DNA of 64,000 nucleotides, from positions 2,356,001 through 2,420,000 of the forward strand of contig NZ_SJJZ01000001.1 in NCBI RefSeq assembly GCF_004331345.1. Reading direction: 5' to 3'. The notes beneath the pieces were generated by a model that had not been told where the DNA came from, made no database searches, and worked only from the letters and a program-made list of their open reading frames with translations. This document shows positions 51,707-59,955 of the stretch, piece by piece. Positions within the stretch are counted from its first letter, which is position 1, and every line of letters begins with the position of its first letter. A program made the translations under genes and the position numbers. Source of the stretch: Kribbella soli (GTDB taxonomy: Bacteria; Actinomycetota; Actinomycetes; Propionibacteriales; Kribbellaceae).

Positions 51707-52261
51707 ATGTCTGTACCTGCCCTGAATCGTCCTGCCCTGGCCGTTGTACCCGATCATGCAAGAATTTGCGCCGCGGAGCGGGTGGTAACCGCCGACATCT
51801 ACCGCTCCGTGTTCCGTCGCCACGCCGCCGGCGTCGTGGTGATCACCGCGGACGCCGGCCACGGCCCGGTCGGCTTCACCGCGACCTCGCTGGTCTCGAT
51901 CAGCCTGCTGCCGCCGCTGGTCTCGTTCGCGATCGCGACCAGCGCCTCCAGTTGGCCGACCGTGAGTACGGCGAGCAGCGTGGTGATCAACTTCCTGTCC
52001 GCCGACCAGCACGCGATCGCCGGCCGGTTCGCCACCAGCGGGATCGACCGGTTCGCCGGACCGACCCGCTGGTCGCGGCTGGCCACCGGCGAGCCCGCAC
52101 TCGACGACGCCCCGAGCTTCCTGCGCGCGCAGATCGCGCACCGCTTCGCCGTCGGCGACCACTACCTGGTCGTCGCCCGCCTCGCCACCCACACCGAACG
52201 TCGTGAGCACGAGCCGCTGCTCTACCACGACGGCCGCTACGCGAAAGCACACCATGTCTAG
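51707..52261 (+). CDS. Flavin reductase of a two-component monooxygenase
   Basis: 184 residues from the ATG at 51707 with GGGAG six bases upstream. It is a flavin reductase-like domain: YRSVFRRHAAGVVVITADAGHGPVGFTATSLVSISLLPPLVSFAI (about 30-75), then the SSWPTVSTASSVVINFLSADQHAIAGRFA region that lines FMN. It supplies reduced FMN to the monooxygenase encoded at the end of the operon, as in NtaB/SnaC/DszD-type systems. It is the first gene after the leader peptide and overlaps the next gene by 8 bp. Confidence 0.9.
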   Translation: MSVPALNRPALAVVPDHARICAAERVVTADIYRSVFRRHAAGVVVITADAGHGPVGFTATSLVSISLLPPLVSFAIATSASSWPTVSTASSVVINFLSADQHAIAGRFATSGIDRFAGPTRWSRLATGEPALDDAPSFLRAQIAHRFAVGDHYLVVARLATHTERREHEPLLYHDGRYAKAHHV

Positions 52262-53297
52262 AAAACGCCTTCTTTCCGCCCTGGCCCTGCTCGCGCTCGT
52301 CACCGGATGCAGCGGTAACGCGGCCGCCGACGACGCCGCCAAGCTCTCGCGGGACGCCCCGCTGCCCACCTCGGTCCCCGACGGCACGAAGATCGTGGTC
52401 GGCGACCCCGCCACCGAGGTCGCGCTGAAGCTGTCCGGCCAGCTCGACAAGGTCTCGAAGTTCGTCCAGTTCGCGAACCTGAGCGGCGGTCCGCAGACCA
52501 CCGAGGCGTTCCGGGCGCACGCGCTCGACCTCGGTTCGGTCGCCGAGATCCCGCCGATCCACGCGACCTGGACCGGCCTGCAGGTGAAGATCGTCGCCTC
52601 CAAGTTCCGCAAGGACCCGCTGAACCACCCGATCTACCAGCTGGGCATCGCGCCGGGGGTCTCGGTCAAGACGCTGGGCGACCTGCGCGGGAAGAAGATC
52701 GCGTACAGCCCCGGCCAGGCGCAGGGCGCACTGGTCCTCAAGGTGCTGCAGAAGGCCGGCCTGACGAAGGACGACGTGAAGCTGGTCGAGCTGCCGAGCA
52801 CGGGTGACGTGTACTCGAACGCGCTGTCCGGCAAGCAGGTCGACGTCGCCCCGATTGGCGGCGTACAGATCAAGCGCTACCTGACGAAGTACGGCAAGGA
52901 CGGCGCGACGACGATCCCGCACGGTATCCGCGACGACGCCGGCCACCTGTACGTCGTGACCGAGTCGCTCGAGGACCCGGGCAAGGCGGCCGCGATCCGC
53001 GCGTACGTCGCCGCGTGGGGCGTCGCGCAGGACTGGATCGACAAGCACCCCAAGGAATGGATCCAGGGGTACTACGTGAAGGACCAGGGCCTGACCGAGG
53101 CCGACGGGCAGTGGCTCGTCGACAACGCCGGGCACCCGGACATCAGCGCCGACTGGAGCGACGCGATCGAGCGTCAGCAGCAGACCATCGAGCTGCTCGC
53201 CAAGGAGACCGGCAACAAGGTGATCCAGGCCAAGGACCTGTACGACCTGCGGTTCCAGACCGTCGCCGCGGACGCGATCAAGGGAGGCGCCAAATGA
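52254..53297 (+). CDS. ssuA: Sulfonate-type ABC transporter, solute-binding lipoprotein
   Basis: 347 residues. A lipoprotein signal peptide ends in the lipobox LVTGCS (Cys at about residue 20). The mature part has the SsuA/NMT1/THI5 fold: VVGDPATEVALKLSGQLDKVSKFVQFANLSGGPQTTEAFRAHALDLGSVAEIPPI, ending DLYDLRFQT. It binds an alkylsulfonate or related organosulfur compound outside the membrane and delivers it to the permease. The substrate class is inferred from the operon (flavin reductase plus monooxygenase) and the Cys leader. The stop overlaps the permease start as ATGA. Confidence 0.85.
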   Translation: MSRKRLLSALALLALVTGCSGNAAADDAAKLSRDAPLPTSVPDGTKIVVGDPATEVALKLSGQLDKVSKFVQFANLSGGPQTTEAFRAHALDLGSVAEIPPIHATWTGLQVKIVASKFRKDPLNHPIYQLGIAPGVSVKTLGDLRGKKIAYSPGQAQGALVLKVLQKAGLTKDDVKLVELPSTGDVYSNALSGKQVDVAPIGGVQIKRYLTKYGKDGATTIPHGIRDDAGHLYVVTESLEDPGKAAAIRAYVAAWGVAQDWIDKHPKEWIQGYYVKDQGLTEADGQWLVDNAGHPDISADWSDAIERQQQTIELLAKETGNKVIQAKDLYDLRFQTVAADAIKGGAK

Positions 53298-54130
53298 GTG
53301 CGACCACACTTCCCGGACTGCGGCCGCGCACGGCCTCGGCCCCCGTCGTACGGCGCCGGCGCCTCGGACCCGGGAAGCCGATCAGGTTCGGGGCCGCGAT
53401 CGGGCCGGTGCTGCTGCTCGTGATCTGGAGCGTCGGATCGGCCACCGGTTGGATCGACCAACGAGTACTGTCCGCGCCGTGGACCGTGGTGACCACGGCC
53501 GGCGACCTGATCGCCGACGGCCGCCTGCAGTCGAACCTGTGGACGTCCGCGCAGCGGGCGCTGATCGGTCTCGCGCTCGGCATCGTGCTGGGCGTGCTCC
53601 TCGCGCTGATCTCCGGCCTGTCCCGGATCGGTGAGGCTGTCCTCGACGGGCCGATCCAGATCAAGCGCGCGATCCCGTCGCTGGCCCTGCTGCCGCTGCT
53701 GATCCTCTGGCTCGGCATCGGTGAGTCGATGAAGATCGTCACCATCCTGCTCGGGGTGTTCGTGCCGATCTACATCCACACCCACAACGGTCTGCGCACC
53801 ATCGACAGCCGGTACGTCGAGCTCGCGCAGACGGTCGGGTTGTCGCAGTGGGAGTTCATCCGACGCGTGGTGCTGCCGGGCGCACTGCCGGGGTTCCTGC
53901 TCGGGCTGCGGTTCGCGGTCACAGGCGCATGGTTGTCCCTGGTCGTCGTCGAGCAGATCAACTCCACCAGCGGCATCGGCTACATGATGGAACTGGCCCG
54001 CACGTACGGGCAGACCGACATCATCATCGTCGGCCTGGTCGTGTACGGCATCCTCGGCCTGCTGTCCGACGCGGTCGTCCGCCTGATCCAGAGGAGGGCC
54101 CTGTCATGGCGCCGAACGCTGGCCTCCTGA
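53294..54130 (+). CDS. ssuC: Sulfonate-type ABC transporter permease
   Basis: 278 residues, six helices. The BPD_transp_1 pattern of SsuC/TauC is clear: long N-terminal basic stretch, helices at about 30-48, 90-118, 130-150 and onward, and the EAA loop ELAQTVGLSQWEFIRRVVLPGALPGFLLGLR. It forms the membrane channel for the organosulfur substrate. The start overlaps the lipoprotein stop by 4 bp and the C-terminus overlaps the ATPase gene by 25 bp. Confidence 0.9.
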   Translation: MSATTLPGLRPRTASAPVVRRRRLGPGKPIRFGAAIGPVLLLVIWSVGSATGWIDQRVLSAPWTVVTTAGDLIADGRLQSNLWTSAQRALIGLALGIVLGVLLALISGLSRIGEAVLDGPIQIKRAIPSLALLPLLILWLGIGESMKIVTILLGVFVPIYIHTHNGLRTIDSRYVELAQTVGLSQWEFIRRVVLPGALPGFLLGLRFAVTGAWLSLVVVEQINSTSGIGYMMELARTYGQTDIIIVGLVVYGILGLLSDAVVRLIQRRALSWRRTLAS

Positions 54131-54822
54131 GCGCGACCGTCCAGGTTCGCAACCTGGTACGCCGGTACGACGAGCGCGCCGTACTGGACGGGCTGGACCT
54201 GGACATCGCACCTGGTGAATTCGTTGCCCTGCTGGGAAAGAGCGGCTCCGGGAAGAGCACGCTGCTCCGGGCGCTGGCGGGTCTTGACCACGACGTGGAA
54301 GGGTCCGGGGAGCTCGCCGTACCCGCACAGGTCTCGGTTGTCTTCCAGGACTCCCGGTTGTTGCCGTGGGCAAGAGTATTGGACAACGTCGTGCTCGGGA
54401 TCCCCCAGGCTGTGGAGCGGGGCCGCGAGAGTCTCGAAGAAGTCGGATTGGCCGGCCGGGAGAAGGCGTGGCCGAACGAGTTGTCCGGTGGTGAGCAGCA
54501 GCGGGTCGCGCTCGCGCGGTCGCTGGTGCGGGAGCCGGAGCTGTTGCTCGCCGACGAGCCGTTCGGTGCGTTGGACGCGCTGACCCGGTTGAAGATGCAC
54601 GTGTTGCTGCGGAAGTTGTGCGCGGCGCACCAACCCGCCGTACTGCTGGTGACGCACGACGTCGACGAGGCGATCGTGCTGGCCGATCGGGTGATCGTGC
54701 TCGACGCCGGCCGGATCGTCGCCGAGGAGACCATTACGTTGCCGGCGCCGCGCAGTGCGGCCGATCCAGGATTCGCCGCGGTCCGCTCGCGGCTTCTCGA
54801 CGCCTTGGGAGTTTCGGTATGA
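54106..54822 (+). CDS. ssuB: Sulfonate-type ABC transporter ATPase
   Basis: 238 residues from the ATG at 54106, with GAGGAGGG seven bases upstream. Walker A GKSGSGKST, Q-loop VVFQDSRLLPW, signature LSGGEQQRVALARSLV, Walker B LLLADEPFGALD and switch LLVTHDVDEAI are all intact. This is the SsuB/TauB-type importer ATPase. It overlaps the permease gene by 25 bp and the monooxygenase gene by 4 bp (ATGA). It energises uptake of the organosulfur compound. Confidence 0.92.
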   Translation: MAPNAGLLSATVQVRNLVRRYDERAVLDGLDLDIAPGEFVALLGKSGSGKSTLLRALAGLDHDVEGSGELAVPAQVSVVFQDSRLLPWARVLDNVVLGIPQAVERGRESLEEVGLAGREKAWPNELSGGEQQRVALARSLVREPELLLADEPFGALDALTRLKMHVLLRKLCAAHQPAVLLVTHDVDEAIVLADRVIVLDAGRIVAEETITLPAPRSAADPGFAAVRSRLLDALGVSV

Positions 54823-56156
54823 GTAGGCAGCTGCACCTGAACGCGTTCCTGATGAGCACCGGGCACCACGAGGCGTCCTGGCGGCTGCCGGAGAGCGATC
54901 CGTTCGCGAACACCTCGGTGGCGCACTACCAGGCCCTGGCACAGCTGGCCGAGCGTGGCAAGTTCGACTCGATCTTCTTCGCGGACTCGCCGGTGCTGTT
55001 CGGCAACGTCGGGCGGCGGCCGGCCGGTTCGCTGGAGCCGACGGTGCTGCTCACCGCGATCGCGGCCGCCACGTCCCGGATCGGGCTGATCGCCACCGCA
55101 TCCACGACGTACAACGAGCCGTTCAACGTGGCGCGGCGGTTCGCCAGCGTGGACCACGTAAGCGGTGGGCGTGCGGGCTGGAACGTGGTGACCACCGCTG
55201 GTCCGGAGGCGGCGCGCAACTTCAACCTCGCCGATCAGCCGGCGCATGCGGAGCGGTACGACCGCGCGGCGGAGTTCCTCGAGGTCGCGTACAAGCTCTG
55301 GGACTCCTGGCAGGACGATGCCGCGATCGCGGACAAGGCCGAGGGCGTCTGGGCGGTCCAGGAGCGGGTGCAGCCGATCGACCACGTCGGCAGGCACTTC
55401 CAGGTTCGTGGGCCGCTGAACCTGCCGCGGTCGCCGCAGGGGCATCCGCTGATCGTCCAGGCCGGGTCGTCCGAGGATGGCAAGGGGCTGGCGGCGCGGT
55501 ACGCCGAGGCGGTCTTCACCGCGCAACAGACGCTGGAGGACGCGCAGGACTTCTACCGGGACCTGAAGGCGCGTACGGCGGCCCTCGGGAGGGACCCGGA
55601 GACGATCAAGATCCTGCCGGGGATCGTGCCCGTGATCGGGTCCACGGTCGAGGAGGCCCAGCGCTTGGAGCGGCAGCTGGACGAGCTGATCCGGCCCGAG
55701 TACGCGCGGTTGCAGCTGGCGAAGACGCTGCGGGTGTCGCCGGAGGACCTGCCGTTCGATCAGCAGCTCCCTGCGGATCTCCCCGACGAGGATGAGATCG
55801 AGGGCGCGAAGAGCCGGTACACGCTGATCGTGACGCTCGCCCGGCGCGAGAACCTGACCGTTCGCGAGCTGATCGGCCGACTCGGCGGTGGGCGCGGGCA
55901 CCGCACGTTCACGGGGACGCCGGAGCAGGTCGCGGACGCGATCCAGCACTGGTTCGAGGCCGGGGCGGCCGACGGCTTCAACGTGATGCCGCCGGTGCTC
56001 CCGTCCGGCCTCGCGACGTTCGTGGACGAGGTGATCCCGATCCTGCAGGCGCGCGGCCTGTTCCGGACCGAATACACCGGTACGACGCTGCGCGAGCACT
56101 ACGGTCTGGCGCGGCCGGCAGGCCGGGCTCCTCAGTTACAGGAGGCGACTGCCTGA
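54819..56156 (+). CDS. NtaA/SnaA/DszA family FMNH2-dependent monooxygenase
   Basis: 445 residues, luciferase-like TIM barrel. Opening LHLNAFLMSTGHHEASWRLPES, then FDSIFFADSP, the PTVLLTAIAAATSRIGLIATASTTYNEPFNVARRFASVDHVSGGRAGWNVVT block, and NPLAERYDRA-like AERYDRAAEFLEV. These are diagnostic of the NtaA/SnaA/DszA/SoxA group, which uses FMNH2 from a separate reductase (here the first operon gene) to oxidise chelates, sulfones or sulfonates. With the SsuABC transporter and leader peptide, desulfonation or sulfone oxidation to release sulfite is the likely role; the exact substrate is unknown. A terminator follows. Confidence 0.88.
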   Translation: MSRQLHLNAFLMSTGHHEASWRLPESDPFANTSVAHYQALAQLAERGKFDSIFFADSPVLFGNVGRRPAGSLEPTVLLTAIAAATSRIGLIATASTTYNEPFNVARRFASVDHVSGGRAGWNVVTTAGPEAARNFNLADQPAHAERYDRAAEFLEVAYKLWDSWQDDAAIADKAEGVWAVQERVQPIDHVGRHFQVRGPLNLPRSPQGHPLIVQAGSSEDGKGLAARYAEAVFTAQQTLEDAQDFYRDLKARTAALGRDPETIKILPGIVPVIGSTVEEAQRLERQLDELIRPEYARLQLAKTLRVSPEDLPFDQQLPADLPDEDEIEGAKSRYTLIVTLARRENLTVRELIGRLGGGRGHRTFTGTPEQVADAIQHWFEAGAADGFNVMPPVLPSGLATFVDEVIPILQARGLFRTEYTGTTLREHYGLARPAGRAPQLQEATA

Positions 56157-56160
56157 GGTC

Positions 56161-56194
56161 GTTGAGGGTCCCGTCAGGTGGCGGGACCCTCAAC
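56161..56194. terminator. Bidirectional terminator overlapping a stop codon
   Basis: 13-bp perfect arms GTTGAGGGTCCCG (56161-56173) and CGGGACCCTCAAC (56182-56194), loop of 8. It follows the monooxygenase stop by four bases and includes the stop codon of the convergent quinone-oxidoreductase gene (56190-56192). Confidence 0.7.
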
Positions 56195-57167
56195 TCACCC
56201 GTACGACGAGCTTTCCGACCGCCTTGCCGTCCTGCATGATCCGGTGCGCCTCGCCGATCTCGTCCATCGTGAAGACGCGGTCGATCCGGATCGGGAGCTT
56301 GCCGGCCGCGACCAGGTCGACGTACCGCTGGAACGCGTCCGCGGGCAGGTCCGAGCTCTCGCCGCCGTACGCCGTCAGCCGGACACCGTTCGGGAGGTAT
56401 CCGATCGGATAGAAGTCCGGAATCGTCCAGGAGTCGCTGAGCATTCCGGTAAAACACACCGTGCCGTGCACCGCGGTCGCCCGGAGCGTGTCCGGCAGGA
56501 CATTCGTCCCGACGAGTTCGAGCGCCGCATGCACGCCGCTCGGAAGAATCTCCCGGACCTTCTGCGCAACGTTGGCGTCGTCAACGATCGGATGGTCGAC
56601 GCCGAGTTCCCGCAGTACGTCGACGCGCTGCAGATTGCGCGTCGTCGAGAAGACGGTCAGCCCGTGTTCCTTCGCCAGTACGGCGGCTGCCACGCCGACG
56701 GACGACGTACCGCCGCGGACCAGCAGCGCCTGCCCCGGTTCGATCCCGAGGCCGGTGTGGAGCGAGCCGTGCGCAGTCTGCAGCATCTCCGGCAGCGCGC
56801 CGAGCGTGGCCCAGTCGAGGTCGGTCGTCACCGGGATCACCGACGAGGCCGGTACGACGGTGTACTCGGCGTACCCGCCGTCGTACTCGCGGCCCATCCC
56901 GCCCATCATCGCGACCACCTGCTGCCCCGGCGCGAACTCGCCGCCCGGCGCCAGGTCGACCGTCCCGGCCGCCTCGATCCCGGGGATCACCGGGAACCGC
57001 GCGTTCGTCGCGAGGCCCGCGCGGAGGTGGTACTCCGACCGGTTCAGGCCGAACGCCTCCACCTTGATCCGGACCCACCCGGGCGCGGGCTGAGGCACCG
57101 CGACCCGCCGTACCCGAAGCTCCTCCGGCTCCACCGGCCCGTCCAGCACGATCGCCCGCATGTCCAT
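56190..57167 (-). CDS. Zinc-binding-dehydrogenase/quinone oxidoreductase family enzyme
   Basis: 325 residues from the ATG at 57167; a second ATG at 57161 and one at 57179 are alternatives and none has a good ribosome-binding site. MDR fold: GroES-like part (about 15-130) with GLNRSEYHLRAG and PGIEAAGTV, then a Rossmann domain with LLVRGGTSSVGVAAAVLAKEHGLTVFST (about 143-170). No structural or catalytic zinc cysteines are visible, so it belongs to the zinc-independent quinone oxidoreductase branch. It reduces quinones or alpha,beta-unsaturated compounds with NADPH. It is divergent from the glycerophosphodiesterase gene (39 bp). Confidence 0.85.
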   Translation of the reverse strand: MDMRAIVLDGPVEPEELRVRRVAVPQPAPGWVRIKVEAFGLNRSEYHLRAGLATNARFPVIPGIEAAGTVDLAPGGEFAPGQQVVAMMGGMGREYDGGYAEYTVVPASSVIPVTTDLDWATLGALPEMLQTAHGSLHTGLGIEPGQALLVRGGTSSVGVAAAVLAKEHGLTVFSTTRNLQRVDVLRELGVDHPIVDDANVAQKVREILPSGVHAALELVGTNVLPDTLRATAVHGTVCFTGMLSDSWTIPDFYPIGYLPNGVRLTAYGGESSDLPADAFQRYVDLVAAGKLPIRIDRVFTMDEIGEAHRIMQDGKAVGKLVVRVS

Positions 57168-57206
57168 GGCGCCAATCATCACCCACCATGTGAAAGAGTT
57201 TCTTCC

Positions 57207-58031
57207 ATGGGGAAGCTCCCACGGGTGGTCGCGCACCGCGGTGCCAGCGACGTAAACCCCGAACACACGCTGGCGGCGTACCAACGAGCGATCGATGTCG
57301 GCGCGGACGGACTGGAGTGCGACGTCCGGCTGACCGCCGACGGTCATCTGGTCTGCGTCCACGACCGCAGGATCGAGCGCACTTCGAACGGCCGTGGCGT
57401 GCTGTCCACGATGAGCCTCGAAGAGCTGGAGAAGTACGACTGGGGCTCGTGGAAGCGCCCGTGGGCCGAGCTCGACGACGAGGCCGAACTGCCCGGTCTC
57501 GACGTCCGGAAGGTGCTCACGCTCGACACGCTGCTCGCGACCGTGCGGGACGCGGGCCGGCCGGTCGAGCTGGCGATCGAGACCAAGCACCCGACCCGGT
57601 ACGCCGGACTGGTCGAGCGGCGCCTGATCGAGGCGCTCGACCGCTACGGCTGGGCGCACCCGAAGGTCGGAACGGAGTCGCCGGCCAGGGTGATGAGCTT
57701 CTCCTGGCTCTCCCTGCGCCGGATGCGCACCGCGGCCCCCGGCCTGCGCACCGTCCTGCTGATGGACCGCGTCCCGCTGCGCTTCCGCGACGGCTCGCTA
57801 CCCACCGGTGTTTCGTACGCCGGACCGAGCCTGGAGATCGTCAGCGCGCATCCGGAGTACGTCGATCGCGCGCACAAGCACGGGCATCAGGTCCACGTTT
57901 GGACCGTGAACGCCGAGAACGACATCCGGCACTGCCGTGAGATCGGCGTCGACGCGGTGATCAGCGACCGCCCGGACGTCGCGTTGCGGGTCCTTGCCGA
58001 GGGGGCAGAAGAGGTAGGACGTCGTACCTGA
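57207..58031 (+). CDS. Glycerophosphodiester phosphodiesterase
   Basis: 274 residues from the ATG at 57207, with GAAAGAG about nine bases upstream. Catalytic block VAHRGASDVNPEHT (His10, Arg11), then GLECDVRLTADGHLVCVHD with the metal-binding Glu/Asp and second His, and the C-terminal VHVWTVN. No signal peptide. It hydrolyses glycerophosphodiesters such as glycerophosphocholine to glycerol-3-phosphate and an alcohol. It is divergent from the oxidoreductase gene and is followed by a non-coding stretch with a hairpin-like repeat. Confidence 0.93.
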   Translation: MGKLPRVVAHRGASDVNPEHTLAAYQRAIDVGADGLECDVRLTADGHLVCVHDRRIERTSNGRGVLSTMSLEELEKYDWGSWKRPWAELDDEAELPGLDVRKVLTLDTLLATVRDAGRPVELAIETKHPTRYAGLVERRLIEALDRYGWAHPKVGTESPARVMSFSWLSLRRMRTAAPGLRTVLLMDRVPLRFRDGSLPTGVSYAGPSLEIVSAHPEYVDRAHKHGHQVHVWTVNAENDIRHCREIGVDAVISDRPDVALRVLAEGAEEVGRRT

Positions 58032-58272
58032 CCTGCGGGTTTGTGACACACCGCGACGAATTTGTGTGGCTTGTGTCACGCAGGTATGGATACGTAGCGA
58101 GGCGAATGCGGGCGGTTATTGCAACGTTCAATACCGTCGATTTCGTCACGGTTTCCCAATGTTTAGGCGTGATCTTCGCTCGTCTATGTAACGGAATATC
58201 GGCGGGTGTTTTCCGGGCCGGGATCGGGGGGAGAAGTCCTTGTGGCTGAACCGATCATCGAGGAGACCCTGC
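58032..58272 (+). promoter_or_regulatory. Long upstream region of the RsbW-like gene
   Basis: About 240 bp with no convincing coding frame. GTGACACA (58043-58050) and TGTGTCAC (58072-58079) are 8-bp arms with a 21-base spacer, which may serve as a terminator for the glycerophosphodiesterase gene or as a binding site. The following 110 bases are A+T rich. A GGGGGGAGAAG stretch at about 58226-58236 precedes a TTG at 58240 and a GTG at 58242 in a different frame, so starts here are ambiguous. Confidence 0.4.
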
Positions 58273-58689
58273 TTGTCCTCTGCGACCCTGCCCGCCGACG
58301 TGAGCGTTGTGGACGTCGTACTGCCGCACGAAGTGTCCGCAGTAGCGGACGCCCGACGCCGTCTGGCGGCCTACCTGAAGCGCTATCGGGTGACCGAAGC
58401 TGCCTGTGACGATGCGCAGTTGGTGCTCTCGGAGCTGCTCTCCAACGCTATCCGGTACGCGCCTGCGCTGCCGGCCGGTGAGGTGCGGGCCGCGTGGTGG
58501 ATCGACAGGGCCGGGATCCATGTCGAGGTGACCGACGGGCGCGGCGACACCGAGCCGCAGCGCATCGCCGACCCGCATCCGGAGTCGATCGGCGGCCGCG
58601 GCCTGGCCATCGTCGACGTCCTCACCTCCAGCTGGGGCGTCCGCACCGCCGCCCGCCACCGCACGGTCCACGCAATCGTCCCGAGCTAG
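58273..58689 (+). CDS. RsbW-like ATP-binding protein (anti-sigma/HATPase_c_2)
   Basis: 138 residues from the TTG at 58273, which has AGGAG seven bases upstream; a TTG at 58240 would add 11 residues. The N-box is LVLSELLSNAIRYAP and the G-box SIGGRGLAIVDVLTSSWGVR, both normal for GHKL serine kinases of the RsbW/SpoIIAB type in actinobacteria. These proteins bind ATP and often sequester a sigma factor or respond to an anti-anti-sigma. No STAS partner or sigma gene is adjacent. It may be a stand-alone regulator, as many are in Streptomyces relatives. Confidence 0.85.
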   Translation: MSSATLPADVSVVDVVLPHEVSAVADARRRLAAYLKRYRVTEAACDDAQLVLSELLSNAIRYAPALPAGEVRAAWWIDRAGIHVEVTDGRGDTEPQRIADPHPESIGGRGLAIVDVLTSSWGVRTAARHRTVHAIVPS

Positions 58690-58758
58690 TCCTCTCACCC
58701 ACCAGCCGAGCTGAGCGGGTTGGCTCTGGGGTGGTGTGGGCTGCAAGACTGCGGGGTT

Positions 58759-59745
58759 ATGGGAAAGAAGTCGCGGCAGCGCGCGAAGAACACGACGACG
58801 ACCGTCACGCTCGACCCGGCCGATCTGGTGGATGTCGGACCGCGGGAACCCTGCCCGTGCGGTTCCGGCAAGCGGTTCAAGCAGTGCCACGGCAAGGACC
58901 GGGCACAGGCCGCCGACACCTTCGTGGTGCGGCCGTTCGAGGGGCTGCCGTCGGAGTGCGACCTGATCGCGTTCCGCGAGATCGTGCCGTCGGGCACGGT
59001 CCAGGTCGAGCTGGCCGGCCAAGAAATTGAGGCAGAGCACGCCGGCAAGGTGATCAACCTCGTCACCCTGCTGCCGATGGCGATGCCGGGTGTGGTGCGC
59101 GACGACGAGACGATCTGGATCGGCATGCAGACGCACGCCTCGTCCGGCGACCCGAGCCGCGACCTCGGCCACGCGATCACCACCGCGCTGCAGACCGAGC
59201 CGGGCCACCCGGTCCAGGTCGGCGACCTGATGAAGGACGGTCCGCGGCTGCAGGACCTGATCGACACCAGCAAGCCGATCGAGATCAAGGTCCACGAAGG
59301 CTTCGAGTACTGGGTCGGCGAGAACGTCGAGGACCCGACCGGTGAGGTCGCGGCCGGCCTGGAGCGCGCGAACGCCGCGGCGGCTCCGACGGTCCGGCTG
59401 GAGTCGGTCGAGGCGGCGTACTGGACGCAGATCGGCGACCGCATCTACCTGCGGTGGGTCATGCCGCACACCGAGGACACGCTGCTCGACGCGCTCGCCC
59501 GGCTGCACGCCGCCGGTGGATCCGCGCTCATCGACGGCAGCCGCCTGATCGGCTCCTTCCGCGCCCTCGGCGTCCTGGCGCCGGTCTGGGAGCTGCCCGC
59601 CGGCACCGAGGCCACCGACGTCGAGAAGCCCGCCGCCGACTTCGCCACCGCCCTCGAGAAGGCCCTCGCCACCGACGCGCCGCTGAGCACCGAGGAGCGC
59701 GCCGCCCGCGCCGGCCTCGCCAGCCGCCAGCTCACCATCCGCTGA
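58759..59745 (+). CDS. DUF5926 family protein with SEC-C motif
   Basis: 328 residues from the ATG at 58759. A SEC-C zinc-binding motif CPCGSGKRFKQCHGK lies near residues 32-46, after a basic GKKSRQRAKNTTTT N-terminus. The rest is the DUF5926 domain (PPFEGLPSECDLIAFREIVPSGTV-like start and the late LHAAGGSALIDGSRLIGSFRALGVLAPVW). Function is unknown; SEC-C motifs bind zinc and occur in SecA and other proteins. A strong terminator follows. Confidence 0.88.
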   Translation: MGKKSRQRAKNTTTTVTLDPADLVDVGPREPCPCGSGKRFKQCHGKDRAQAADTFVVRPFEGLPSECDLIAFREIVPSGTVQVELAGQEIEAEHAGKVINLVTLLPMAMPGVVRDDETIWIGMQTHASSGDPSRDLGHAITTALQTEPGHPVQVGDLMKDGPRLQDLIDTSKPIEIKVHEGFEYWVGENVEDPTGEVAAGLERANAAAAPTVRLESVEAAYWTQIGDRIYLRWVMPHTEDTLLDALARLHAAGGSALIDGSRLIGSFRALGVLAPVWELPAGTEATDVEKPAADFATALEKALATDAPLSTEERAARAGLASRQLTIR

Positions 59746-59757
59746 ACAGCTGAACAG

Positions 59758-59793
59758 CAGAACGCCCGGCTGAATCATCAGCCGGGCGTTCTG
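59758..59793. terminator. Strong terminator after the DUF5926 gene
   Basis: Perfect 16-bp arms CAGAACGCCCGGCTGA (59758-59773) and its complement (59778-59793) with a tetraloop ATCA, 12 bases after the stop. It is followed by TTC on the + strand. Confidence 0.8.
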
Positions 59794-59911
59794 TTCACTC
59801 AGAGTGGTCTAGGCCATGATCGTTAAAATCCGCCCAGTACGTGGACGGCCCAAGTCCTGCTGACGGGGGAGCAACAGGGCCTGGGCCTAGCCATGAAGAG
59901 TACTCAGACCG

Positions 59912-59930
59912 GGGGCTCGGCACAAGCCCC
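59912..59930 (-). terminator. Weak hairpin after arcA
   Basis: GGGGCT (59912-59917) pairs with AGCCCC (59925-59930), loop of 7, about 25 bases beyond the arginine deiminase stop on the minus strand. The rest of the 162-base gap (59794-59955) shows nothing else I can name. Confidence 0.4.
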
Positions 59931-59955
59931 GATTTCACTCCGCGTGTCGTTGGGC

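Noticed and set aside
54024-56099. 691-codon open frame antisense to the monooxygenase and ssuB genes
   Set aside because: Shadow frame; composition is Arg/Gln-rich without folds, and the + strand motifs are unambiguous.
58242-58409. Open frame from GTG 58242 as the true start of the gene at 58.3 kb
   Set aside because: It ends after about 55 codons in a different frame from the RsbW-like domain. It could at most be an upstream ORF.
59816-59863. 15-codon frame starting ATG at 59816 in the gap after DUF5926
   Set aside because: No ribosome-binding site, lies directly after a strong terminator, and shows no pattern of known leader peptides.
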